Positions 32,118 through 43,740 of a stretch of DNA of 64,000 nucleotides are shown in pieces (positions within the stretch are counted from its first letter, which is position 1; every line of letters begins with the position of its first letter). The translations under genes and the position numbers were made by a program. The notes under the pieces are model-generated. The model saw only the letters and a program-made list of their open reading frames with translations, did no database searches and was not told the origin of the DNA. Origin of the DNA: Ectobius pallidus (lineage: Eukaryota > Arthropoda > Insecta > Blattodea > Ectobiidae); NCBI GenBank assembly GCA_964059195.1, contig CAXKWD010000005.1, forward strand, positions 153,603,265-153,667,264, given 5' to 3'.

Positions 32118-32633
32118 GAGTGATAGGGAAAAAGCGAATAAGTCAAAATTCCAAAGTTTTAGAAAAGACAAATAACGATTTATTTTCACAGCATTTTTAC
32201 AATATTTAGATCCGTCCACCCAAATATTTTTACATAGTATAAGATACTGTGTAAAAATATATGGGTGGACTGATCTAAATATTGTTAAAATGCTGTGGAA
32301 ATAAATTATAGAGTGATAGGGATAAACGAATAAGTCAAAAAACCAAGTTACATGAGAGATAAAAAACAATTCATTTCCACAGCATTGATACAATATTTAG
32401 TTTAGCCCACCCAGATATTTTCACCCGGTATAATATAGTATGTAAAAATATCTGGGTGGGCTGAACTAGATATTGTAGCCTAACACTGCTGTGGAAATAA
32501 ATTATTTTTTGTCTCTCCTGAAACTTTGGTTTTTTGACTTATTCGCTTTTTCCCTATCACTCTAGAATTGTTTTTTTTTTTGTCATTCTCGAAACTTTGG
32601 AATTTTGACTTATTCACTTTTTCCCTATCACTC
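32118..32633. mobile_element. Fold-back MITE (GAGTGATAGGG family) interrupted by its own relative
   Basis: Outer ends GAGTGATAGGGAAAAAG and CTTTTTCCCTATCACTC are flanked by TA (32116-32117 and 32634-32635), as in Tc1/mariner elements. The left arm and centre occupy 32118-32308, including a hairpin of CCACCCAAATATTTTTACA with its complement. The rest of the right arm resumes at 32565 after the nested copy. Non-coding. Confidence 0.88.
32311..32562. mobile_element. Nested MITE of the same family
   Basis: A complete copy: GAGTGATAGGG at 32311 to CCCTATCACTC at 32562, flanked by TA on both sides. Its centre (about 32395-32475) is a near-perfect hairpin of GCCCACCCAGATATTTT with its complement around a loop of about 20 bases. 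Confidence 0.88.
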
Positions 32634-32639
32634 TAGAAT

Positions 32640-33036
32640 TGGTGAGAAACGTACTTCTTCGAAGCATGTACGGTGCCCTTTAGTTTGACATCCTTGTTGA
32701 ATGCAAAGGAACTGTACAGTACAGTATGAGCTGGGGGCAATCACATCTGAATTGCGTATGGACTCCATCGCACTAGTGTAGATTGCTCTGCCATATCACC
32801 GTCAGGTATATGCAAAGCCCTGTGAGGCTCACATGCGAAATGTTTGTCTGCAAAACTAGCTTGCTCACGAAACAGGGGTGAACAATGATGCGAGGTTGTT
32901 GAATCAACTTTTGAAATTGAACAGGCGCAAACTGCAGAAATGAACAAGGCTGCTGTAAAATTATCTTGTTGTTGGTATTGTATTAACATGTTTAAAAGGT
33001 CCATTACGCTCAGAATATATGATTAAGCTATCAGGT
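32640..33036. other. Intergenic, nothing recognised
   Basis: No supported feature. Confidence 0.4.
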
Positions 33037-33146
33037 GCCCGCGGATTCGAGCACGATAATTAATTCGAAGGTTAAAAATTAGGAGAAAAATAATCAAAAT
33101 GTTATATTTATTAACACTTACACGCGAATTATTCATAAACTAAACG

Positions 33147-33202
<56 letters not shown>

Positions 33203-33630
33203 AACAGCTTTGGAGTGCATTCCACAATTAGAAAGCGCCTCTATTGTATTTGACATTTTAAACAAACGAATCGATCAGGGTGAGCTCACAGAATCGAAAC
33301 GATCGATAATTCCTTGCGATATATTGAAAAAATCGCGATGAATTTTTTCCAAGTTATGACAAAAAAAAAAAAAAAAACTGAAATTGAAATGTATTACCGA
33401 AAACTGATGCTTCGATAGAGCAAAGATTTCACGTTTTCTGCCAGTTTTTTACTCATAACTCGCGAACGAAAGCTAAAATTAAAAATCCGGCTTCGAGGTA
33501 CATTTGACCACTCTTTAAGTCCATCTATGTTTAAAATTTCATATCTCTGCGTGCAATAGATTTTACGGGCATCGCGCACAGACAAAAAAGACCGACAAAC
33601 AGACAAAAACTTCCTCTTAGGCTATTATTA
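33037..33630 (+). repeat. Dispersed repeat S (CGCGAACGAAAGC family), copy 1
   Basis: It shares, in order, CGCGG-TTCG near the start, TTAGAAAGCGC, and ACTCATAACTCGCGAACGAA (33450-33470) with copies at 39806-40455 and 40850-41190, and ends in a CAAACAGACA tract. A (TAA)n run at 33148-33200 lies inside. The structure suggests a short retroelement or MITE; family unknown. Confidence 0.7.
33148..33200. repeat. (TAA)n microsatellite
   Basis: About 17 uninterrupted units inside repeat S. Confidence 0.96.
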
Positions 33631-33639
33631 TAGGTATTA

Positions 33640-34764
33640 TTTTAATATCTTATTTTGTACATATGCAGAAAGTAGACAAATAGAGTAAATTAATAAAAGT
33701 CATCAAAACAGAAGGTATACGCATAGAAGCAGAAGGTGTACACTAATAAATAAGCTTAAGCAGAGGATATACGGCGTATACCCTCGACTACATCACTGGT
33801 TGTGATAAAGCACTGTACCCATATTCCATTACCATTACAAGGTAAATATAATTCATTTGCATTTTCCCATCAATTATACAATGGTCACTCGAGCAAAAGT
33901 AACAAAGGACCAGCGAGTGAACTTTCATTAGAACGGGAGAAATTTTAATTTTTTTAGATTACTACGCTGTCATCTCCAGAATGGCAGCGAAGAAGGTTTG
34001 TGAGGAGATCTTTTTAAACAATACAGCATCGTTATATCTTGTCTCGTCTAGGTGAAAGTAATGAAGGCCATGGTGCTGACGGGAGAAATGACATAGTTAT
34101 GAAAATACAATGTGATTTGTTTTAATTACTACAAAAAACCTCACAAAGAGTACAGTTACTTTATAAATATGTATCTCTAGCTTCCTGAAAAATGTTTAAA
34201 TGAAAACAGCTCCCAAGTTCAGAGAAATAAATGAATATGAAGCAAAAAATAAGAATACAGCACAAAAATAAAGAAAAAGTCTGAGTTTTCTTTATATTTC
34301 AGTCTCCCAGTCAAAAAAGCTAAGATTTTAAAAAGCGTTTAAAAATACCACAACTGTCCTCGGATGGTTGATTAGTTAGAAACTTTGACTTCAGATCTAA
34401 GATCTGGGGTTCAGACTGGTTGGAAATGGCATTGTCCATTCTTTTTGTAGAGAATGTTGGGGAATCATTTCACACTAGCTTTTATTTTATCACTTTAGCG
34501 GTACTGTTATATTTTCCGTCATACGAGAAGTAGTGATAAAATATAATGGGTAGGCCTAGTGATAAAATATACCGTAATGGGAAGTTAATGTACTCTTCCG
34601 CTTATAAGAGCCTTCTCTAATGCTGAATTGAAAAAATTGCGTGCTGCACGATAATAATGGTACTATTTCGGCGATGACTGTGCTGAGGAAAATATGACTC
34701 TCTTTAAATGATAATCAGTGGTCATTATTTTAATTCAATTTCCCTTCCGTCTTATTTTTAAATA
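33640..34764. other. Intergenic, nothing recognised
   Basis: A+T-rich sequence with short ATATAATGGG/AGTGATAAAATATA duplications near 34535-34580; no gene. Confidence 0.45.
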
Positions 34765-34766
34765 TA

Positions 34767-36030
34767 CAGGATGTGTCAAAAATACTTTACAAACTTCGGG
34801 CATGGGTTCCTTACACCAAAAGAAGGAAAAAATTCATATGAACATAGGTCCCATAATCCTTTGTTTTCTCGTTAGGAACTGTTCAACACATTGGTACACT
34901 CATAACTAGACTTCGGATTTTAGGTAAAAACCTATTTTAATCCTGAAGTGATATATGGATGAAAACTTGTATATGCATGTTTCATAAGTGACTATGCCTA
35001 AAACTGATACTTTTATAGGATCTAAAACAGCCTATTTTTACGTTAGAGCCTAATATTGCCTTTTTGCTTGATTTTCCTCTAAAGTTCAAAATAAGTTATT
35101 TTTTGTTATAAATTCTAGCATTTATTTTCAGTTTGTACTAAATTTTTAGCTCGGAATGTGCAGTACATGACACATTTCCGACGTGGTTAATTAGTAATTA
35201 ATGTTTCGTCTTTAGTAGAAAAATTCCTTGGAATTCTCAAGAAAATGTAGTGTTTTTCTCCCGACTCCCACATCCAGTAACGAAAGAACAAAAAATCGTA
35301 CGAGTAGTTCTCTGAATCACTGAGGGATACAAGGGGTTGAATATGCTAGCGTGCGTAGCTTCTGGACGCAGGGATTAGGTTTTCACTGTTTTGGTAATAA
35401 TACAGGCCCTAGTAATAGGTCTATATAATTCTGTGTACCATAGGCCTCTATCTGTGTTTTATCATGATTATTGATTAATGGCGACTTCAGTAAATATAAT
35501 ATTCTGCATTGCAATTGAGATATTTCAGAATATTGGCAACTTAACGATTTTATAAGAGACTATTTTACGATTTTTAGAACCATTTTCCCAATTTTTAGAG
35601 CCTATTTTAGGTACCTAAAACAGCATTTTTAGCGACCTAAAAGTCCGAAGTCTACTCATAACACACAAAACTCATAACAAATGCTCGAAATGTCCTCCTC
35701 TTGCTTCTAGACATGCATGCACTCGTCGAATCATGGACTGTCGCACCCTTTCAAATAGCCTACTCCGGGAATGGTTTCGCAGGTTTCCATCACACGTCGA
35801 TGAAAAGTTTCTTCATCCGGGATGTCTGCTCCATAAACCAATAGTTTAAGGTGCCTCCAGAGATAAAAATCCAAAGGATTGAGGTTGGGAGAACGTGCAG
35901 GCCAACTTTCATTAGTAAATTAATAACGTGAAAACAAGTATTATGGGACATTTGTTCATATGAAGTTTTCCTTCTTTTGGTGTAAGGAACCCATGGCCGA
36001 AGTTTGTAAAAGTATTTTTGAAACACCCTG
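34767..36030 (-). mobile_element. Mariner-like element with long inverted repeats, split by a hAT MITE
   Basis: Long inverted termini of about 110 bp (34767-34875 and 35925-36030; CAGGATGTGTCAAAAATAC versus CAGGGTGTTTCAAAAATAC) lie between TA dinucleotides. Between the arms, minus-strand coding remains of a transposase: WPARSPNLNPLDFYLW (about 35905-35858), the region of the third catalytic Asp, then PDEETFHRRVMETCE and further residues before stops. Excluding the nested hAT copy and one 8-bp duplication, the element is only about 508 bp, so it is an internally deleted derivative. Confidence 0.88.
34907..35654 (+). mobile_element. hAT-like MITE, family A copy 2, nested in the mariner element
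   Basis: 748 bp, TAGACTTCGG...CCGAAGTCTA, flanked by CTCATAAC (34899-34906 and 35655-35662). It is closely similar to 13882-14574, in the same orientation, with small indels. It inserted after the mariner-like copy was in place. Confidence 0.95.
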
Positions 36031-36199
36031 TATATTTTCTGATCCATTTTCACCTTCTCGATAGACCTACTTGTACTGAAATTCTAACTTACCTTTACAA
36101 TGGGGATACTTTTAACAGCAATAAGAGCTTTGGCAAGGAACGTGCTCATTTTTTAGAGGGGGTATTTATACACGCCTTCTAATTGTTTACTGGCGGTCA

Positions 36200-36420
36200 T
36201 TGCACGCATTTGATCAGTGAGAGGATCATGCCAGTTGTAAATCTATTTCCATTCATATATGTATCATTTACATATAAAACATAGCCTAAATACATATGAA
36301 CTGAGAACTCATACAACAAATTACCAGAAAATGTCAGGAACTTGACAGTGAGGCATTTTAGAAACAGGATAAAATCATGTAAACTAATGTAACAAAGTGC
36401 CAGCATGCTTTTGTTTAAAC
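36200..36420 (+). mobile_element. Probable LINE relic (reverse-transcriptase C-terminus)
   Basis: One plus-strand frame reads NSYNKLPENVRNLTVRHFRN, resembling the 'NKLP...FR' tail of Jockey/CR1-like ORF2 proteins. It is short and otherwise degraded, so the call is tentative. Confidence 0.45.
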
Positions 36421-36500
36421 AGTCATAATTGCTCGATGTAAGAGTTAAGCTCCAGATAGATTTATTAAGCAGGACTTACGGAAGAACAAAGGTCTAGTTT

Positions 36501-36682
36501 TTTTTTAACATCGTCCAGCATCAGCAGAACTATACAGATTTGTGATATCTTGACAACCGCACACTCACATAAAAATACAAACAAACAAAATGTCAAGTTG
36601 GCCGGCTACGGGATTTGAACCAGGGACCTCCAGAATGCGAGTCAAAGACGTTACCATCTTGGCCACCTCGCTCAGTTTAATA
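36501..36682 (-). mobile_element. tRNA-derived SINE (type 4)
   Basis: On the minus strand: GAGCGAGGTGGCCAAGATGG (A-box region) and GGTTCAAATCCCG (B box), with a poly(A) end (T run on plus, 36498-36506). Flanks share GTCTAGTTT (36492-36500 and 36683-36691). Same family as 60597-60770. Confidence 0.85.
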
Positions 36683-36774
36683 GTCTAGTTTGATAAGCAA
36701 ATGTGAAGGAATAGTGTTATTTGGCAAAGCTGAATGTATTGCAACTTCCAAAGCCGTATATTAATACTCTAAAA

Positions 36775-37268
36775 CAGCGTTTCTCAACCTTTTTGAACCC
36801 GAGGACCTCTAAAATGTCTAACAAGTTTTACGGACCCCCAATTTTAAATCCCATTTTTAAAAGTAGGCTATATGTAGGCCTATATTCTTAATATTTGGGG
36901 TATTAATTATAGGTCAATATAACAAATAAATCTAAGTACATAAAACCCTTCTTAAGAGAGCGCCTCTAATAACAAATTCCGACAAAGTCTTATTTTTCAG
37001 GGTTTTGAATGAAAGAGGGAATCATAAATGTCAGTGCATCAGGAGTTTCAAACTGTGGTTCGTAACTGCAAAAGTAAGGAAACTTGCAATACGACCTGTA
37101 TTTTCGAAGATTTTAAAAACTTTGACATCTAGTGTCCATTTTATGTGAAATTTTTTTACTTTTTTACTTTCCACTTGCTTTATGATATTTTTCAATTATG
37201 TCTGCGGACCATCTGCACCATCTTCACGGACCACCATTGGTCCGCGGACCATAGGTTGAGAAACGCTG
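36775..37268. mobile_element. hAT-like MITE, family F (CAGCGTTTCTCAACC ends)
   Basis: 494 bp, CAGCGTTTCTCAACC...GGTTGAGAAACGCTG, flanked by CTCTAAAA (36767-36774 and 37269-37276). This terminal sequence type is widespread among hAT elements of animals. Subterminal GGACC words are repeated (37205-37250). Non-coding. Confidence 0.95.
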
Positions 37269-37276
37269 CTCTAAAA

Positions 37277-38046
37277 CAATATGTTGTCATGATAAATTGA
37301 TAATGTTGCATTTGATAAATTATTTCTAATATATTACCATAAAATACCATATTGGCTATTACCATAAAATCCATATTCTACAACCGGCAGGATAGGCCTA
37401 ATTGTTTTATAAGACTAAGGTATTAAATAATTATTTTATTGATCGAGCTCAACGGTACAACCAACATTATTTTTAACACTTTTGACATGTACGTGGTTTG
37501 CTAGAGAGCTTAGGTGAACAATTTGATATCGAAATATTTTCGTATGTTACATATGCTAGGACCTATTGTGACCCAAAGTCTGGCTTACTTTGGAGGTGCT
37601 AACTTTGCTTGGGAAGCCGTATTATAAATCCTCCGTCCGATCCGATTCTTTTCTTTCTCCACCCACACAAAGAAAGTGTATCACGTGATTTGTGGCGCAT
37701 AGAAACGAGGGTAGGACCACAATTTTAGGCAGGAAAAATAGGGTGGATGTAAAAGCACTGGAATATATGTGGCATCGAGAAAATAGTTTCTTATTGAAAA
37801 TGCCAAGAGCAGAAATGAAGACGCATCTTTTGCCAAGAAAGATAAAAAATAATTGAATGCTGCTGAATCTTGCCAGGTTCGGAAACTAATTTCTTAATGT
37901 AATATAACACATGCGAGATTGATTTATTGGTCTCTAAATAAATTTATGAATAGACAGATAATTGGATAGATGGAATGATAAACAAGCGACATTAATATTA
38001 ATATTGCCTCCTCTTCGTTGATAAATGTGGCATTTTTATTACATTT
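37277..38046. other. Intergenic, nothing recognised
   Basis: No supported feature. Confidence 0.45.
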
Positions 38047-38054
38047 ATTTCTAA

Positions 38055-38470
38055 TAGGGATGGGTCGATACCAGATTTTCTCGATACTCGATACCGATAC
38101 ACGATTTTTCCTCGATACTCAATACCTTCAACATTTCCAGTTTCAATAAATAGGTACATTAAAAATTAAAATTTGAGAAAACTGTGTAATACCAACTAAA
38201 TTAATTAAGTATGCATATTTAATGAGACAAAATTTAATATCATCAGTAGCCTATCATTATTTTTAAACTCTACATTAAAACTAAAATTAGTTTTTTTTAA
38301 ACAGTCCACTTAGAAGTTTTTGTTCAAAAATACTAGCATTCTCACTTAATTGCAGAATTACCAAAGTATCGAAAAAGTATCGAGCTAGTTTTCTGAAGTA
38401 TCGTTCGATGCCGATACCATGCAAGTATCGAGAGTATCGAGGTATCAAAAGTATCGAGGACCCATCCCTA
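38055..38470. mobile_element. hAT-like MITE, family D with CGATAC subterminal repeats
   Basis: 416 bp, TAGGGATGGGTC...GACCCATCCCTA, flanked by ATTTCTAA (38047-38054 and 38471-38478). Each end has four or more copies of TCGATAC/GTATCGA, likely transposase-binding sites. Confidence 0.95.
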
Positions 38471-38568
38471 ATTTCTAATAATATTGTATGTGTTTAGTAA
38501 CAGAATGGAGAATCTATAAAAATCTTCCCTTACATGAATGATACTTAATCACTAACAGCTGTTTGAGC

Positions 38569-38745
38569 AGCTGAGGAGTTACTTGATAAAGAAGTAGTAC
38601 TTCCGGTTCAGTAAGCCATCAATAAAGGTCCTGGGAGTCGGTATGCTGACCACATGCCCCCAATCCTTCCATCTGCTTATGGCAGATGATGCAGCAGTCA
38701 GATGGCAGACCCAGTCCCTCAAAGGGATACAGCTCCATAGAGTTT
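38569..38745 (+). mobile_element. 5'-truncated type-1 SINE
   Basis: It aligns with the body of 6200-6514 from GAGGAGYTACTTGATA to the CATAGAGTTT end, followed by a T run and AAGTAAG. Confidence 0.85.
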
Positions 38746-38759
38746 TTTTTTTAAGTAAG

Positions 38760-39235
38760 TGGTCAAGCTGCAAGGATATCAATCTTAAAAAGTAGTGAAT
38801 TTTTTAGTCTTGGTGGTAATCGTTCGCATCATACTTAGCTGTTGCATGAATTAAACCGTAAATCAATATTAATAAATAAAAATGAAGACAGTAAAGACGC
38901 AGGTAATAATATTGAAATGGTAAAATTCGACTAGACAATATGATTATATTATTAACCTTTTCACTGCTATTGACGTATAAATGCGTCACTTGGAAGAATT
39001 TATACAAAAGAGGTAGCGTATAAGATTAATAAAGAAATGTTTTCTGAAAAAAATGTGAGGATTTTTATCCTTGTGTTGGGTTCATTATATAAGGAGACAG
39101 ATATTGTACTGAAATTTTCCTTATTGATTTGTAACTTAGAGCTCACTGATGGTTTCACTTGAGGATTGCTTAAATATCTAAACAAGTTCAGCTCTGAAAG
39201 GGTTAATTATAATAAGTTACACTCTTGTGGGTTGC
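38760..39235. other. Intergenic, nothing recognised
   Basis: No supported feature. Confidence 0.4.
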
Positions 39236-39598
39236 CATACGTACGACTATAGTCGTACACATACGACTATTTCATGGATTTTTACGACGTACGACGCAAT
39301 CATCAGTCGTACGGCTATTTGTACGACCATTTTTAACATAGCGTTTTATATGTTTTTATTCAATCTACTGACTAATTTTAAATTTTGATATGTATCCAGC
39401 TTTTTGTTTTCTTATGGTTTTTGTTGAAAGCATGCTCCTAAAATCAGTATGATTGGAAAGCAGTCCTGTTCCTTTTGCAATAATTACAACACTGTGGCAA
39501 CTACAGTTTATTTAATTTTATTGTATTTTATCAAATCTAGTACATCGGAAGATAATGGAAAACACCTAATCATTTACAAATAAGATTATTTATTAACA

Positions 39599-39790
39599 AC
39601 TAGCTTAAAAGGCCCGGCGTCGCTCGGGTTTTGTATTTTGTAAATGCGAAAATAACTTATGAAGGACCTTCGATTTTCAAACTCTAGGTCTTTAAGGTCT
39701 TTATATAGGTATTTAGAATTTGAAATGGGGAAGAACGACTTATCACACACAAACTATTCCCTCAGAAAACGCTAGATAGGCTACAGCTTA
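39599..39790 (+). repeat. Dispersed repeat R, copy 2
   Basis: CTAGCTTAAAAGGCCCGGCG start and ACTATTCCCTCAGAAAACGC end, as in the inverse copy at 31345-31506. Confidence 0.65.
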
Positions 39791-39805
39791 TTATAGCTTA
39801 TAGCA

Positions 39806-40455
39806 GATCCCCGCGGCTTCGCCCACAATAATTAATCGGAAGATTATAAATTAAGAGCAAAATAATTAAACTATTATATCTACTAACACTTTGCACACGT
39901 AACATTCATAGGTCTAAACTAAACGCTTGATAGGCCTAATCAATGAAACAACTGTAAATCCGGCTTTGAAGTGAATTCCACTATTAGAAAGCGCAGCATG
40001 GGAAAAATAACCTCATATTCGAGTTCCCTGGCCTAAAAAACCCCCCTGCATAATGTTTGTCCATTTAGGGCTATATTTATTATTATTCTTCCGTCTAGGG
40101 TGAACATTTCATCTGTCTGCGTGCCTTGACATTATAAACAAATGATTCGGCCATGGCGGGCTTACAAAATTCAAACGATCGCGATGCTTTTATTTCCAAG
40201 GTATGACGAAAGTAGGCAAAACCATCTGCAATTGATTTGACAACTGAAAACTGATGTTTCGAAAGCGCAAGAAATGTACGTCTCAATCCCGTTTTCACTC
40301 ATAACTCGCGAACGAAAGCTAAAATTAAAAATGTAGCATGCCTTTGCGGGAATGTATTCAACAACTTCCCAAAGTTTCATGGTGATCGGATGAATGGCAT
40401 AGTAATGCATAAAGGACAGACACACATACATTCATTTTTATGTAGGCTATATAGA
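39806..40455 (+). repeat. Dispersed repeat S, copy 2
   Basis: It starts CCCCGCGGCTTCGCC, contains ACTCATAACTCGCGAACGAA at about 40300-40320, and ends with an ACAGACACACA tract followed by ATTCATTTTTAT. Confidence 0.7.
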
Positions 40456-40849
40456 AGATCTATATAGATTACCCGTCGAGCGTTGCTGCAATCTCAGAAG
40501 ATTATGAGAATTGAAATCAATTAAACTCACGATGAAAAAAATGTGTGTAAATGTATTTGACAGACAGACAGACATATATTTGCTTTTATTTATATAGATG
40601 AAGAATGGAATAAGCCTACTGAGTCCGTAGTTTCTATATTCATTTGTCCAGACTTATAATTCCGTTACATTTCAGGCAGATTTGACGACCCTACATAAGA
40701 GATTTTAATTATGATTACATATAGAAATGTTGTAGCCAGGACCCCGAACTAAGCAACTTCCCCGGAATTTTCTGTCAACTATCTTTCATAAGAAGCATAT
40801 TCCATGTTAAATAAATGTTTAACATTACCTTATCAACTTCTGTAGTGTT

Positions 40850-41190
40850 TAGAATAACAGGAGATATCCATTGCCTTCCATAGCGATCGCGATGCTAGTG
40901 TTTCCAAAGTATGACAAAAATAGACAAAGCCTTCTGCAATTGATTTGACAACTGAAATGAATAACTGAAAACTGATGTTTCGAAAGCGTAAAAAATGCAC
41001 GTTTTCTTGCCGTTTTTCACTCATAACTCGCGAACGAAGGCTAAAATTAAAAATGTAGTATGACAGAAACCTTCCCGGGAATGTACCCAACAACTTTCCA
41101 AAGTTTCACGGCGATCGGATGAATGGTGTAGTAATGCATAAAGGACACACACACACGCACACACATAAATTCATTTTTATATATATAGAT
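40850..41190 (+). repeat. Dispersed repeat S, copy 3 (5'-truncated)
   Basis: Shares the 3' half of copy 2 (TTTCCAAAGTATGAC, ACTCATAACTCGCGAACGAA, CGGATGAATGG) and ends in an ACACACACGCACAC tract and ATTTTTATATATATAGAT. A related tail also occurs at about 40465-40600. Confidence 0.7.
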
Positions 41191-41228
41191 TACATGACTT
41201 ATATAGGATGCATAATATCGATTATTTG

Positions 41229-41249
41229 TTATTATTATTATTATTATTA

Positions 41250-41320
<71 letters not shown>
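41229..41320. repeat. (TTA)n microsatellite
   Basis: About 30 units with one interruption. Confidence 0.96.
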
Positions 41321-41873
41321 CATCGCAATACGTTCATTACACTGAAAAATCACAAAGTATACGACATTTTAAACTAGCATACGACTATTTTCGGATGTTG
41401 GTACGACTGTTCTACATTTCTGATCTGGCAACCCTGCTTTTGATGTAGCAGAATAATAATTCTACAATTATTGTAATTACCTCCACACATCTTGTAGGCT
41501 ACGTTCATCTTCATTTTCCGTAACTTTTCTTAGACGGCTATTCTACAAACTCTGATTTTTGTTTTAGACAAAAATTCGATAGCGATTTTCAAGGTCAACT
41601 ACAATATTTCCTCTACCTATAGAACTTAGTAATGGGGGGAAAAATTGTTACAACTTATAAAAATTCTGTGTGAATGTTAACATCGGAATTTTTTGAACGT
41701 TTATAGGCTGTGAAATTGGGATCTCTTCAGCTCGATAATACCTCATTTCATGGGCGTACGGTGAAATTTTGTTCGGGAGGGGTTCAACATAAAGTTGTCT
41801 CACATCTATGTCCTTGCGCACATTGTAACTTAATCCTTTTTTTAAAATAACTAAATAGTTGTATTGTGATCAA

Positions 41874-42508
41874 TAGGGTTCGGATGTTTATGACATGTCA
41901 TAGTTTTATCCTGGCCTCCATTCTCGCCACAAACACAAATTAAACATGAATTGCACGCTTGTTATCCTAATCGGACCGTTTTTATTTTGCCTATAAAGTC
42001 ATATTTTGTTCTTTTTATGGTCTTGATCATATTTTGACCATATTAGTAATTTAACGTCATATTTCAGTTATAAATTCGGTAAAAGATCACAATTATACAG
42101 TGTACGTAGGCTACTACATGGTCGAGTTAAATTTGAAAGTTATTTCATTAATTTAATGTTAATGCCAATTTAAAAGAAACTTAGATTTTAAAATTATTGC
42201 AACTGTTCATATTTTATAGGGACACGCAAGGTCTACAAAATACTATGAGTATTTGGAGCTGATGAATCGAGCAAACAAGAGCAAATTCTAAAAGTTCTTT
42301 ACAAGTAAAACTGTAAACAAAAAATGTTAAAAAGTGATTGTGTGATTGAATTCATGTGATGTAAAAATTTAGTATCTTTAAACGTTTTAAATCGGAACAT
42401 TTATTTTTTGAAAATACGTTACTTTTATTGGGTCATATTTAGTCATTTTTAAGGGCATATTTTCAGTCACATTTTCCACTTTTATATGTCATATACATCG
42501 GAACCCTA
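41874..42508 (-). mobile_element. hAT-like MITE, family B copy 2, with empty-site paralogue
   Basis: 635 bp, TAGGGTTCGGATG...CGGAACCCTA, flanked by GTGATCAA (41866-41873 and 42509-42516). Relative to 15535-16190 it is inverted. The paralogous sequence at 44234-44260 reads straight through (TTGTATTGTGAT-AA-TTAATACACT) without the element, confirming the insertion and its duplication. Confidence 0.95.
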
Positions 42509-43139
42509 GTGATCAATAATACACTATCAATAATATGCAACACAGTCTTTGAAACTATTTTTTGGGGGGTTTCTGTCTATTTCCTGTTTAAACTAGAGTC
42601 TATAAATAAAAAAATCCTTTTGAAAAATTATCATAATACTGTAAGGTATGTAGGCAACGATTTTAAAGTCATCTAAAAACTCACCGGTGTAAAAGTCTCA
42701 ATAATTCCGATTACGTCAAGATGATTTTGTGATGAGCTGCTGATTAGTGTTGACTTTACGAACAGGTTGATGGATTTCGGCGGGAGTATTCCAGTTGTAT
42801 AATAATTATTGTATCATGGATTTGCTAGAGGTGAAAATTATGGTATATGATGGGCAAGGAACTAATAACTGAGTGCTGACATTCTTATAAATCATGTTTT
42901 GAACATATTAAAATAACCTGTGCTGTAGTTTCGAGTTATTTGGAAAATGACATTAATTAATAGATTTTTATAAAGAGTATATTTTTCCTTCTTTTCTCGT
43001 CTTGAAAAAGAAATAAATTCATCACTTTCATTTTTAAATGACTCATACTTTGATGAAAAGAAGTTCATAGCTTTTGCACGAAAATAAACTCAATTTATTT
43101 ACGAATGAATAAAGACATTTTAAATATCTAAGGCCTATT

Positions 43140-43720
43140 ATACAAAAGGATGCCACAAGAAATTTAGAGATTCAAAGAAGAATAACGGATAGGAAGAGAA
43201 TTATAAGAATGCTAAATTCAATCTTATGGAGTAAAAATATTTTACATAAAACTAAAAAATTAATACATCAGGCATTATTCCAAAGTACAACATTATATGG
43301 CGCTGAAACTTGGACCGTAAGTAGACAACAAGAAAACAAATTAATGATATTAAAAATTAATTTTTGGAGACGTTCAGCACGAAAATCCAGGAAAGAGAAA
43401 ATTCGGAATAATAGAATAAGGGAAATAATGCAAGTTGAAAAGAATATCTTGGAAATTGTAGAAGAAAGATGCTTCGGATGATATGGACATGCACTCAGAA
43501 TGGCAGAGGATAGAACACCCAAGAAAATGTTTGATTGGAAAGTAGAAGGAAAAAGAAGAAGAGGGAAGCCCAAAGTCGCTGGATGGATGGGGAGAAAAGG
43601 AGTATGGAGAGAAGAAGGTTAAGTGAAGAAGATGCTATGGACAGGGGCTTATGGAGGCAGAAGATTGTTGTGGGATGTAGAAAAACCATTATATTGTGGA
43701 ATATTCCTTAATTAAAAACA
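43140..43720 (+). mobile_element. LINE relic, RTE-like reverse-transcriptase C-terminus
   Basis: Plus-strand frame: IHQALFQSTTLYGAETWTVS, then EKIRNNRIREIMQVEKNILE and, after a TGA, YGHALRMAEDRTPKKMFDW and GKRRRGKPKV. These are consecutive motifs of the ORF2 tail. Stops and missing ends show it is dead. Confidence 0.78.
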
Positions 43721-43740
43721 TTATTAGAAATTCAAATGTT

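Larger units (their letters stand above)
39238..41436. mobile_element. Probable hAT-like element (GGGTTGCCA ends) filled with younger repeats
   Basis: Left end GGGTTGCCATACG (39239) and right end TGGCAACCCTG (41426-41436) are inverted, and both subterminal regions repeat TACGACTAT/TACGACTGT words (39247-39330 and 41375-41412). Flanks are only weakly similar, so the target duplication is eroded. Repeats R and S and a (TTA)n run occupy most of the interior. Confidence 0.5.
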
